Shown here one piece after another: positions 49,858 to 57,056 of a stretch of 64,000 nucleotides of DNA (position 1 is its first letter; every line of letters starts with the position of its first letter). The position numbers were made by a program, and so were the translations under genes. This DNA comes from CAZKHG01 sp964552655 (lineage in GTDB: Bacteria; Bacteroidota; Bacteroidia; Bacteroidales; Tenuifilaceae): NCBI GenBank assembly GCA_964552655.1, contig CAZKHG010000001.1:124001-188000 (forward strand), in the 5' to 3' direction. Under the pieces are notes generated by a model, which was given only the letters and a program-made list of their open reading frames with translations, searched no databases and was not told the DNA's origin.

Positions 49858-51021
49858 ATGTCCAGAATATTAGTAATTGATGATGAACGGGCAATCCGGA
49901 ACACCCTTAAGGAGATTCTTGAGTTCGAAAAGCATGAGGTTGATCTAGCCGAGGATGCCATTGCCGGAATCGAGATGTTTAAAAATGCACAGTATGATGT
50001 AGTTCTCTGCGATATAAAAATGCCGCAGATGGATGGCATTGAAGCTCTTGAAAATCTTCAGGAATTTGCATCAGAAATACCCGTAATTATGATTTCCGGC
50101 CATGGGAATATTGATACTGCCGTTGATGCTATAAAAAAGGGAGCCTTCGATTTCATTGAAAAACCGTTGGATTTGAACAGGCTGCTTATTACAATCAGAA
50201 ATGCAACAGACAAAACATCCTTAATAAAGGAAACAAAAATTCTAAAGAAGAAAGTATATAAAACCTACGATATTGTTGGCGATTCACCAGCCATCACCAA
50301 GGTTAAGGATATGATTGATCGTGTTGCCCCTACCGATGCCCGTGTTTTAATTACAGGTGCCAATGGAACAGGCAAAGAGCTGGTTGCCCGATGGATACAC
50401 GAGAAAAGTAATCGTTCAGAATTACCTCTGGTGGAGGTGAATTGCGCTGCTATTCCTTCCGAACTAATTGAAAGTGAACTTTTTGGCCACGAAAAAGGTG
50501 CATTTACATCTGCAATCAAGCAACGCAAGGGTAAGTTTGAACAGGCCGACGGGGGAACACTATTCCTTGACGAAATTGGGGATATGAGCCTTAGCGCCCA
50601 GGCAAAGGTTTTGAGAGCCTTACAGGAAAACAAAATAAACCGGGTTGGCAGCGATAAGGATATCGAAGTGAATGTCCGGGTTATTGCTGCAACTAACAAA
50701 AACCTGCAAAAGGAAATTGAACAGGGGAACTTCCGCGAAGATTTGTATCACCGGTTAAGTGTAATTATTATTCATGTTCCATCACTTGCCGACAGGCTCG
50801 ATGATATCCCGAGTTTAGCGGAACATTTTATTGGCCTGATTTGCAATGATTATGGTATCCCTGCTAAAAGCATTTCCCGAAAGGCTATTGAGGAGCTACA
50901 GAAAATGAAATGGACAGGGAATATCCGGGAATTTCGCAATGTAATTGAACGGCTAATCATTCTATGCGATAAGGAGATATCCGATAAAGATGTGAAAGCA
51001 TTTGCCAATCCTATCTTCTGA
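49858..51021 (+). CDS. NtrC-type response regulator with receiver and AAA+ domains but no DNA-binding domain
   Basis: A 387-residue cytoplasmic regulator. The receiver domain (1 to about 120) has the acidic pocket Asp8-Asp9, phosphoacceptor Asp52 in VVLCDIKMPQMDG and a conserved Lys in EKPLDL. The AAA+ domain (about 140-370) has Walker A TGANGTGKELVA, Walker B GGTLFLDEIGDM and the arginine finger region. The sigma-54 contact loop reads GAFTSA instead of GAFTGA. The chain stops at NPIF just after the helical lid, so the usual 50-80 residue Fis-type helix-turn-helix is missing. It must act from solution, through a partner, or not as a classical activator. No histidine kinase is adjacent. Confidence 0.92.
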   Translation: MSRILVIDDERAIRNTLKEILEFEKHEVDLAEDAIAGIEMFKNAQYDVVLCDIKMPQMDGIEALENLQEFASEIPVIMISGHGNIDTAVDAIKKGAFDFIEKPLDLNRLLITIRNATDKTSLIKETKILKKKVYKTYDIVGDSPAITKVKDMIDRVAPTDARVLITGANGTGKELVARWIHEKSNRSELPLVEVNCAAIPSELIESELFGHEKGAFTSAIKQRKGKFEQADGGTLFLDEIGDMSLSAQAKVLRALQENKINRVGSDKDIEVNVRVIAATNKNLQKEIEQGNFREDLYHRLSVIIIHVPSLADRLDDIPSLAEHFIGLICNDYGIPAKSISRKAIEELQKMKWTGNIREFRNVIERLIILCDKEISDKDVKAFANPIF

Positions 51022-51067
51022 TTTTTATTTTTTAAAAGCATTGTATTCGTCAACCTGAGAGCAATTC

Positions 51068-51427
51068 ATGAATCGCAGAATTTTCAATTTTTTGGTTTTT
51101 TGCAGTACAATTCTTACTGTAAATCTTATCACAACAGCAATTACCGATTACCTGATGAAGTATAAAAATCATACCGATGTGCTTAAATTTACTGCCATTG
51201 GAATGGTAGTTACTGTAGTGGTCTTTTACCCATTCTTCGAGTACATTAACAGAATTACCGAAAAAGCAACATCATCGTTCCTGAAAAAAGGTAAAAATTT
51301 CTTTGGAAAGATTCTCGGTATTTATATTGCCTTTCTGGTTTATGCAGGAATACTTTACTGCCTTTATGCCTACATTTGGTTTGGAGCAAACGTATTAAAG
51401 ATTTTAACATTAAGGATTCTTGGTTAA
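51068..51427 (+). CDS. Small membrane protein of unknown function
   Basis: A 119-residue protein with three predicted helices: about 7-27 (FNFLVFCSTILTVNLITTAI), 40-58 (FTAIGMVVTVVVFYPFFEYI) and 85-110 (ILGIYIAFLVYAGILYCLYA), with a basic loop between helices 2 and 3. I do not recognise the family. It starts 46 bases after the response regulator and 75 bases before the next small lipoprotein gene, all on the plus strand, so these may be one transcript. Confidence 0.7.
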   Translation: MNRRIFNFLVFCSTILTVNLITTAITDYLMKYKNHTDVLKFTAIGMVVTVVVFYPFFEYINRITEKATSSFLKKGKNFFGKILGIYIAFLVYAGILYCLYAYIWFGANVLKILTLRILG

Positions 51428-51502
51428 TTTATATAAATGTTTTCCCATCTAAACGCAACCAAAACCATCCTTAAATCATCTGGTTTATTAAAGTTATGGG
51501 AT

Positions 51503-51943
51503 ATGAAACGATTCCTTATTCTGGCTCTTCTGCTAATTATTTCATTAGTATCGTGTAAAAAGGAATTCCAGCAGAATAGCTTTTTAGATATTAGAGGCAT
51601 GAAACTCGATACCCTTAATTTCACTCACTCCATGAAGGGTTGGGAACTATATAGCTGGCCGGTTAATGCCGGCTGGCGGTACTCTTTTCTAATTGGAACA
51701 AACAGGCTTAAAACGCTTCAGGAAGTTTATGACAATCCGCTTACTGTTACCGGCGAAGATTCCTTAAAAGCCATCCTTAATAAGCTTCCCGAGAATGAGG
51801 AAGTTTTTTGGATCAGCTCCTCCTGGCTTGGCCAGAATTGGGCATCGAACTTTGGGGCATTACAACTTCCCCCCAGAATAATTCAGCTGGATATCAAGGA
51901 ATTCTGCGAGAAGCGGAAAATTAAACTTACCATTACTGAATAG
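51503..51943 (+). CDS. Small lipoprotein of unknown function
   Basis: A 146-residue protein starting MKRFLILALLLIISLVSCKK, a clear lipoprotein signal with lipobox LVSC. The frame is open from 51437, but ATG 51503 gives the proper signal. The mature part is rich in aromatic residues (GWELYSWPVNAGWRYSFLIG, then WISSSWLGQNW) and has one Cys near the end (KEFCEKRKIKL). The segment WYSWP/NAGWRYSF looks like a beta-rich fold; I know no named family. Probably an envelope protein. Confidence 0.75.
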   Translation: MKRFLILALLLIISLVSCKKEFQQNSFLDIRGMKLDTLNFTHSMKGWELYSWPVNAGWRYSFLIGTNRLKTLQEVYDNPLTVTGEDSLKAILNKLPENEEVFWISSSWLGQNWASNFGALQLPPRIIQLDIKEFCEKRKIKLTITE

Positions 51944-52012
51944 CCTCAACAAATCCATTTCCAGGTTAAAATCCTATTCCAAAAAAAGCTAACTTTCCCG
52001 AAATTTTTAGCT

Positions 52013-52483
52013 ATGGAGAAGGTGGCAATTTTCCCCGGGTCTTTTGATCCCTTTACTGTAGGGCATGAATCAATTGTTCTCAGGGCACTCGAACTATTCG
52101 ACAAAATAGTTATTGCTGTTGGTTACAATACCACAAAAAGTTCCTTTTTCCCGATTGAGAAAAGGCTCGACCTCATTAAAAATGTCTTTTCAAACGAACC
52201 CAAAGTTGAGGTAATCAGCTACCAGGGGTTAACCATCGATCTATGCAGGAAACTAAACGTTAAGTACCTGCTTCGTGGCTTGAGAACAGCTGTTGACTTC
52301 GAATTTGAACGCGCTGTTGGCCAGGCCAACAAGGCGATGTACCCGGAAATTGAGTCAGTTTTCCTTTTAACCGACCCTGAACATACCCATATCAACTCCT
52401 CTATTGTGCGTGACATCTTAATACATCATGGCGACCCCTCAAAATTTTTACCTCAATCCATTAACATAAAAGATTACTTGTAG
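52013..52483 (+). CDS. coaD: Phosphopantetheine adenylyltransferase
   Basis: Fourth step of coenzyme A synthesis. The 156-residue protein has the nucleotidyltransferase motif AIFPGSFDPFTVGHESIVLR (about 4-23, with TxGH), LLRGLRTAVDFEFERAVGQA (about 84-103), and the C-terminal HINSSIVRDILIHHGD (ISSS-type motif). Length and motifs are standard for bacterial CoaD. It is followed after 50 bases by a thioredoxin-fold gene in the same direction. Confidence 0.97.
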   Translation: MEKVAIFPGSFDPFTVGHESIVLRALELFDKIVIAVGYNTTKSSFFPIEKRLDLIKNVFSNEPKVEVISYQGLTIDLCRKLNVKYLLRGLRTAVDFEFERAVGQANKAMYPEIESVFLLTDPEHTHINSSIVRDILIHHGDPSKFLPQSINIKDYL

Positions 52484-52533
52484 CGTTATAATCTAGCTGT
52501 TTGTTTAGTATATTTAATCAAAAAAAACCGACT

Positions 52534-53940
52534 TTGAAAAATTTATTTGTTTTAATTTCCCTCTTTATTACCATTTATAATTCTACAGCCCAAACAGTTA
52601 CGCTTACTGGCTTGGCCAAAGATTATGCAGGAGATATTCTGGCATTCAACAAGTACTCCGATCTGATTACCATGTCCGAGGAGGAAGTAGCCCGATGTAG
52701 AGTTGATGATAATGGCAGGTTTAGCTGCTCCCTGAAAATTGATGAGACTACATACATTTTCAGCCATATTGGCATATACAGAATCTATTTTTTTGTTGAG
52801 CCAGGGAAGACTTACGAGCTGGTTTTGCCCGATAAGATTGAAAAAACCGAAGCCCAACGCCTCAACCCATTTTTCAGGGAAAGCGATTTGCATGTCGGGA
52901 TTAAAAATATCCCAAAAGATGATATTAACTTTTTGACGAATGCATTTGATCTTTCCTTTAACGAAAAATTCGATCGGATAATAAATGATACCTATAAAGG
53001 AAAAAGCAATATCAATATCGACTCATTGATACTCTCTATTGAAAATTTGTTTTCTAACTACAATCAAACCTATTTTGTTAACTACCGGCAGTATCGGTAT
53101 GGTTTACTTAAACAGATTACCTACCAGCAAAAATCCAGGAGTACCTCATCACAATATTTTCACAACAAACCGATACTCTACGATAACACAGCCTACATGG
53201 AGCTTTTTAACCTATTGTATGATAAGTATTTCATATTCTTCTCCCGAACAGAAAAAGGGAATGAGGTTTACAAAAATATATCCTACGAAAAGAGCTACTC
53301 CAGGTTGAAAAAAACCCTATCAACCGATAATGTGCTTAAAAACGATACTTTAATGGAGCTGGTCATCCTCAAAGGTCTGTACGATGGTTTTTTTGATGAT
53401 AAATTCTCGCGATCGGCGCTGCTCACAATACTCGATTCATTGTATTTTAACTCTAAAATCCCTGAACATCTTATCATTGCTGAGAATATAAGAAGTAAAG
53501 TTACCCATTTATTACCCGGTTTTGTCCCAGCACCATTTGAACTTTACGACACCAAGGGGCACCTTGTGAAACTCGACGATTTTAAAGGGAAATATGTTTA
53601 CCTCAACTTTTGCACAACCACCAGCTACACCTGTTTACAGGAGTTTACGCTTCTTGATAAGCTATACCAAAAATATCGAAACACTATGGAAATAGTGACG
53701 GTTTGTGTTGATAAAGATATCAATGATATTACCAGCTTACTTAAAAACACGGCCTACGACTGGACATTCCTCCACTATGGCAATAAACCTGAAATTGTAA
53801 AAGAATTTGATGTCAGGGTTTATCCAACCTATTTTCTTATTGGTCCTGACAGGAAGCTGGAGATGTCGCCAGCGCCATCCCCAAAGGAGAATTTTGAGAT
53901 ACAGCTATTTAAGCTGTTGCGTTCAAAAGGGGAGATTTGA
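52534..53940 (+). CDS. Secreted thioredoxin-fold protein with atypical SxxC site (TlpA/AhpC-like)
   Basis: A 468-residue exported protein. TTG 52534 gives a clean signal peptide (MKNLFVLISLFITIYNSTAQ) and is chosen over TTG 52501. It has a beta-rich N-terminal domain of DUF4369-like character (VTLTGLAKDYAGDILAFN), a long helical middle (about 110-320) and a C-terminal thioredoxin domain from about 330. There the usual FWATWCGPC reads FCTTTSYTC: the first active Cys is Ser, the second is kept, and an extra Cys takes the Trp position. The cis-Pro region RVYPTYFLIG is present. The stop overlaps the convergent Nudix gene by 32 bases. Confidence 0.78.
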   Translation: MKNLFVLISLFITIYNSTAQTVTLTGLAKDYAGDILAFNKYSDLITMSEEEVARCRVDDNGRFSCSLKIDETTYIFSHIGIYRIYFFVEPGKTYELVLPDKIEKTEAQRLNPFFRESDLHVGIKNIPKDDINFLTNAFDLSFNEKFDRIINDTYKGKSNINIDSLILSIENLFSNYNQTYFVNYRQYRYGLLKQITYQQKSRSTSSQYFHNKPILYDNTAYMELFNLLYDKYFIFFSRTEKGNEVYKNISYEKSYSRLKKTLSTDNVLKNDTLMELVILKGLYDGFFDDKFSRSALLTILDSLYFNSKIPEHLIIAENIRSKVTHLLPGFVPAPFELYDTKGHLVKLDDFKGKYVYLNFCTTTSYTCLQEFTLLDKLYQKYRNTMEIVTVCVDKDINDITSLLKNTAYDWTFLHYGNKPEIVKEFDVRVYPTYFLIGPDRKLEMSPAPSPKENFEIQLFKLLRSKGEI

Positions 53941-54559
53941 TTGTACCTGATGTAGCAAACACCTCTCTTACAGTTTGGTAGGATTTGTTCAGAAAACCAT
54001 CTAAAACATCCTGCCCTATCCACTTTGCTTCAACTATATCCTCCTGAAATTGCGGAATAAGCGGTTGGTTATCCTTATAAAGCATTTCAAACCAGGCTGT
54101 TCTCTTCAGTACAGCTTGACCATTCAAATTATAGGTATGATATGTATTGGTTAAGAACCTGCTAATCTGCAAGCCTGAAATACCTGTTTCTTCAGAAACC
54201 TCGCGAATGGCAGTCATTTCATCTGATTCATTCTCATCGCATTTCCCTTTAGGTAAATCCCAATGCCCCCTCCGGTTAATTAGCAAAAACTCACCCTTTG
54301 AATTAATCACCAAACCTCCGGCAGCATTTATCACCTTAAAAAAACGCGATACCTCGGAGAGCATAACCTCAGCGGGTTTCCCTTTAATAAAAACATTCCT
54401 GATTATTTTATTGCTTTTAAAAAAATCCAGTACTTTTGAGAGCTCATCAATTGAGCTGTATGAAAAGTAAAAGCCAAAATTATAATTAAAACGATCCCCG
54501 AATTCATCTACAAGCGATAAAACCCTATTATCAAAATGAATATTAAACTCTTTGGCCAT
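53909..54559 (-). CDS. Nudix hydrolase
   Basis: A 216-residue protein with a complete Nudix box G-x5-E-x7-REVSEETG in GKCDENESDEMTAIREVSEE (about residues 125-144; the box begins with Gly in LPKGKC). The N-terminal 75 residues are not part of the Nudix fold, and I do not recognise them. It hydrolyses some nucleoside diphosphate linked to another moiety; the substrate is unknown. Its ATG (54559-54557) and the pyrE ATG (54558-54560) share a single CCATGG, so the genes are divergent with a 2-base overlap. The 3' end overlaps the convergent thioredoxin-fold gene by 32 bases. Confidence 0.88.
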   Translation of the reverse strand: MAKEFNIHFDNRVLSLVDEFGDRFNYNFGFYFSYSSIDELSKVLDFFKSNKIIRNVFIKGKPAEVMLSEVSRFFKVINAAGGLVINSKGEFLLINRRGHWDLPKGKCDENESDEMTAIREVSEETGISGLQISRFLTNTYHTYNLNGQAVLKRTAWFEMLYKDNQPLIPQFQEDIVEAKWIGQDVLDGFLNKSYQTVREVFATSGTIKSPLLNATA

Positions 54560-55184
54560 GGTAAAAAATGAAATAGTTGATAATTTACTTCAAATTAATG
54601 CAATAAAATTAAATCCTGCAAGCCCTTTTACATGGGCTTCTGGTTGGAAATCGCCAATTTATTGCGATAACAGGAAAACGCTTTCCTTTCCATTTGTTAG
54701 GAATCTTATCTGTACTGGATTTGAGGAAATCATTAAAAATAAATACCCTGAAGTTGAGGTAATTGCCGGAGTTGCCACCGGGGCAATAGCACATGGAATC
54801 CTGGTGGCCGACAGGTTAAATCTCCCGTTTGTTTATGTTCGTTCAGCACCCAAAAAACATGGTTTGGAAAACCTCGTTGAAGGTGAAATAAAATCTGGCC
54901 AAAAAGTAGTTGTTATTGAAGACTTAATATCCACCGGACAGAGCAGTTTAAGTGCAGCTGAAGCCTTGCAAAAGTTGGAGTGTGATGTTCTTGGCATGGT
55001 GGCTATTTTTACCTATGGGTTTGATCAGGCAAATACTAACTTTAGAAATGCTAATATTAAACTCGATACTCTGGCTAATTATAATCAGCTCATCGAAATT
55101 GCGATAGAAAGAAATTACGTTGAACCGCATCAGCTTAAGGCCTTGCAGTCCTGGCGAAATGATCCTGAAAATTGGGGTGAATAG
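54558..55184 (+). CDS. pyrE: Orotate phosphoribosyltransferase
   Basis: Joins orotate and PRPP to OMP in pyrimidine synthesis. The 208-residue protein has the N-terminal INAIKLNPASPFTWASGWKSPIYCDNR (cited in part: KLNPASPFTWASGWKSPIYC), the flexible loop with RSAPKKHGLEN, and the PRPP motif VVVIEDLISTGQSS (about 122-135). ATG 54558 is the start; the TTG at 54552 is not needed. No other pyrimidine genes are adjacent. The promoter must lie inside the Nudix coding sequence because the two starts overlap. Confidence 0.96.
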   Translation: MVKNEIVDNLLQINAIKLNPASPFTWASGWKSPIYCDNRKTLSFPFVRNLICTGFEEIIKNKYPEVEVIAGVATGAIAHGILVADRLNLPFVYVRSAPKKHGLENLVEGEIKSGQKVVVIEDLISTGQSSLSAAEALQKLECDVLGMVAIFTYGFDQANTNFRNANIKLDTLANYNQLIEIAIERNYVEPHQLKALQSWRNDPENWGE

Positions 55185-55208
55185 CCAAGTCAATCCAGAT
55201 AAATAGTA

Positions 55209-55622
55209 ATGACAACCTACGAAAGCAAAATAGTTGCCATCAGAAGAAGACCGGAAGATATATACATGTTACTTTCGGATTTTGAACGGCTTTCCCCATT
55301 TATCCCCAAAGACAAGGTTGATGGCTGGGAGGCTGATACAGACAGCTGTAAATTCAACGTAAAAGGGTTTGGCCAAATGGGTCTTAGGATTATTGACAGG
55401 GATCCCTTTAAGCTGGTTAAAATAACCGGTTTAAACAAAAAACCTTTTGAGTTTATCATCTGGTTTCAGCTGAAAGAGGTGGCAGCCTACGATACCCGGA
55501 TGAAAATAACCCTGAAAGCTGAACTGAATATGATGATGCGAATGATGCTCAACAAGCAGCTGGAAACCGGTATAAATACGATAGCTGATCAGATTGCAGA
55601 TGCATTTAACAGAGCTGTCTAA
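55209..55622 (+). CDS. SRPBCC (START-like) family protein
   Basis: A 137-residue cytoplasmic protein of helix-grip fold (polyketide cyclase/CoxG/START superfamily). It begins TTYESKIVAIRRRPEDIYML, the usual first strand and helix. The long C-terminal helix is MMRMMLNKQLETGINTIADQ. Such proteins bind hydrophobic ligands; no ligand is evident here. It follows pyrE by 24 bases and its stop overlaps the convergent birA stop by four bases. Confidence 0.83.
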   Translation: MTTYESKIVAIRRRPEDIYMLLSDFERLSPFIPKDKVDGWEADTDSCKFNVKGFGQMGLRIIDRDPFKLVKITGLNKKPFEFIIWFQLKEVAAYDTRMKITLKAELNMMMRMMLNKQLETGINTIADQIADAFNRAV

Positions 55623-56359
55623 GACTTTAATATAAAACTAACCTCTTTGAAACTAAAAGACTTTTGAACGCCTTCTTCGGTTTCAAGAATCAACTCTCCG
55701 CTTGGTTTAATTCCTATAATCCTTGCTTCAAATACACCTTCTTTGCTTGAATACGGGTAAAATTTATCTTTTCGATAAAGTAAATTGAAGTAATCGGTGG
55801 AAATATCATTAAGTAAGCTATTCTCAAGTTGCAGGTACCTTGAGCTAAAGAATCTTAAATAATCATTCAGTAATAGCTCTAAATTATAGCTCATTCCCGT
55901 TTGAATTTCAATCGAGGTGGGGTTGGGTATCTCTGACGAAAAGACAGTTTGATTAACATTTATACCAACACCTACAACTGAAACCTCCAGGTTCGATCCA
56001 CTTATGCTGTTCTCAATCAACACCCCTCCTATTTTATTATCATCAATATAAATATCATTTGGCCATTTGATCTTAGCGTTAATGCCGATTGAGCTCAACC
56101 ACTCACAAATGGAAACAGCAACAACTTTTGAAATAAAGAACTGTTGTTCTGCTTTAAGAAAAATCGGGCGCAAAAGAATGCTAAAGGTCAGGTTCTTGCC
56201 GGACTCGCTTTCCCAGCTGTTGCCACGTTGACCCCTACCCTGCTCCTGAAAAATTGCAGCAATAACCAACCCCTCAGGTTCACCCCCTGATGCCTGCTTC
56301 AGGCAATAATCATTGGTTGAACTAATTGATTCAACCCAACTTATTTTAAATGACATCAT
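55619..56359 (-). CDS. birA: Biotin-[acetyl-CoA-carboxylase] ligase
   Basis: Activates biotin with ATP and attaches it to biotin carboxyl carrier proteins. The 246-residue protein has the conserved start VESISSTNDYCLKQA, the biotinoyl-AMP loop QEQGRGQRGNSWES (about 39-52), LTFSILLRP, IKWPNDIYIDDNKIGGVLIE (about 97-116) and VGVGINVNQ. There is no N-terminal helix-turn-helix, so it is a monofunctional ligase, not a repressor. Start at either of two adjacent ATGs (56359, 56356). Confidence 0.94.
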   Translation of the reverse strand: MMSFKISWVESISSTNDYCLKQASGGEPEGLVIAAIFQEQGRGQRGNSWESESGKNLTFSILLRPIFLKAEQQFFISKVVAVSICEWLSSIGINAKIKWPNDIYIDDNKIGGVLIENSISGSNLEVSVVGVGINVNQTVFSSEIPNPTSIEIQTGMSYNLELLLNDYLRFFSSRYLQLENSLLNDISTDYFNLLYRKDKFYPYSSKEGVFEARIIGIKPSGELILETEEGVQKSFSFKEVSFILKS

Positions 56360-56568
56360 TTTTAAGGTTGCCGGTTACAAAAATGATTTTACCTCTGCAA
56401 AGGTAACGATTTGGCTAATATGTATTGTCAAGATGCTTTTTTAGAGTGATCATGTACCCGGAAAAATAAAATGGCACGATATTTTCAACAACAAAGATTC
56501 CTGTTCAAAATCATAAAACCCAAAGCGTTTTGGAAATTTTGTCAGGTTTTTTAAAAGCAAAAAATAAT

Positions 56569-56576
56569 TACCTTTG
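56569..56576 (+). promoter_or_regulatory. Candidate -7 element of rsfS-ftsH
   Basis: TACCTTTG matches TAnnTTTG exactly. The transcript would start near 56583, 18 bases before the rsfS ATG. T-rich sequence lies where the -33 element is expected, without a clear TTTG at the right spacing. Confidence 0.45.
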
Positions 56577-56600
56577 TAAATCAAAATTTTATAAAGTTTA

Positions 56601-57041
56601 ATGGGTAAAAAACAAGCAGTAATAAAAACAGAAAAACTGGTAGAAAGTATTGCAGATGCTATATTAGATAAAAAAGGGAATGACGTCATCTCACTAAATA
56701 TTGGCAAGTTGCCTAACTCAGTTTGTAAGTACTTTATAATTAGTAACGCCGATTCAACCACTCAGGTAAATGCAATAGCTGAAAATGTTGAGGAAAAAAT
56801 TCAGGAGCATTACAATGAGAAAGCCTGGCAAACCGCTGGTTACGATAACTCTCTGTGGGTGATTCTGGATTATGTGGATGTAGTAGTACATATTTTTCAA
56901 ACTCAGGTCAGGGATTTTTACCGGTTGGAGGAGTTATGGGCCGATGCTGAGGTAAAACATTTTTCCGATGATGTAAGCACTGTTACAAAAAAAGTTAAGG
57001 TGACTAAAACCAAGTCCAAAAGAACTTTTAAGATTGATTAG
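56601..57041 (+). CDS. rsfS: Ribosome silencing factor RsfS
   Basis: Binds ribosomal protein uL14 and blocks subunit joining when nutrients are short. The 146-residue protein has the DUF143 core from about 10 to 118: DVISLNIGKLPNSVCKYFII, NADSTTQVNAIAENVEEKI, and the hallmark WVILDYVDVVVHIFQTQVRDFYRLEELWADA (cited in part: YVDVVVHIFQTQVRDFYRLE). The last 20 residues are a Lys/Thr-rich basic tail (KKVKVTKTKSKRTFKID), a common extra in this phylum. It is 15 bases upstream of ftsH, one operon. Confidence 0.95.
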   Translation: MGKKQAVIKTEKLVESIADAILDKKGNDVISLNIGKLPNSVCKYFIISNADSTTQVNAIAENVEEKIQEHYNEKAWQTAGYDNSLWVILDYVDVVVHIFQTQVRDFYRLEELWADAEVKHFSDDVSTVTKKVKVTKTKSKRTFKID

Positions 57042-57056
57042 TTGTTATAATTAAAA

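Noticed and set aside
56450..56761. 103-residue minus-strand ORF across the rsfS promoter
   Set aside because: It overlaps the rsfS N-terminal coding region and an exact -7 motif, and shows no recognisable domain.
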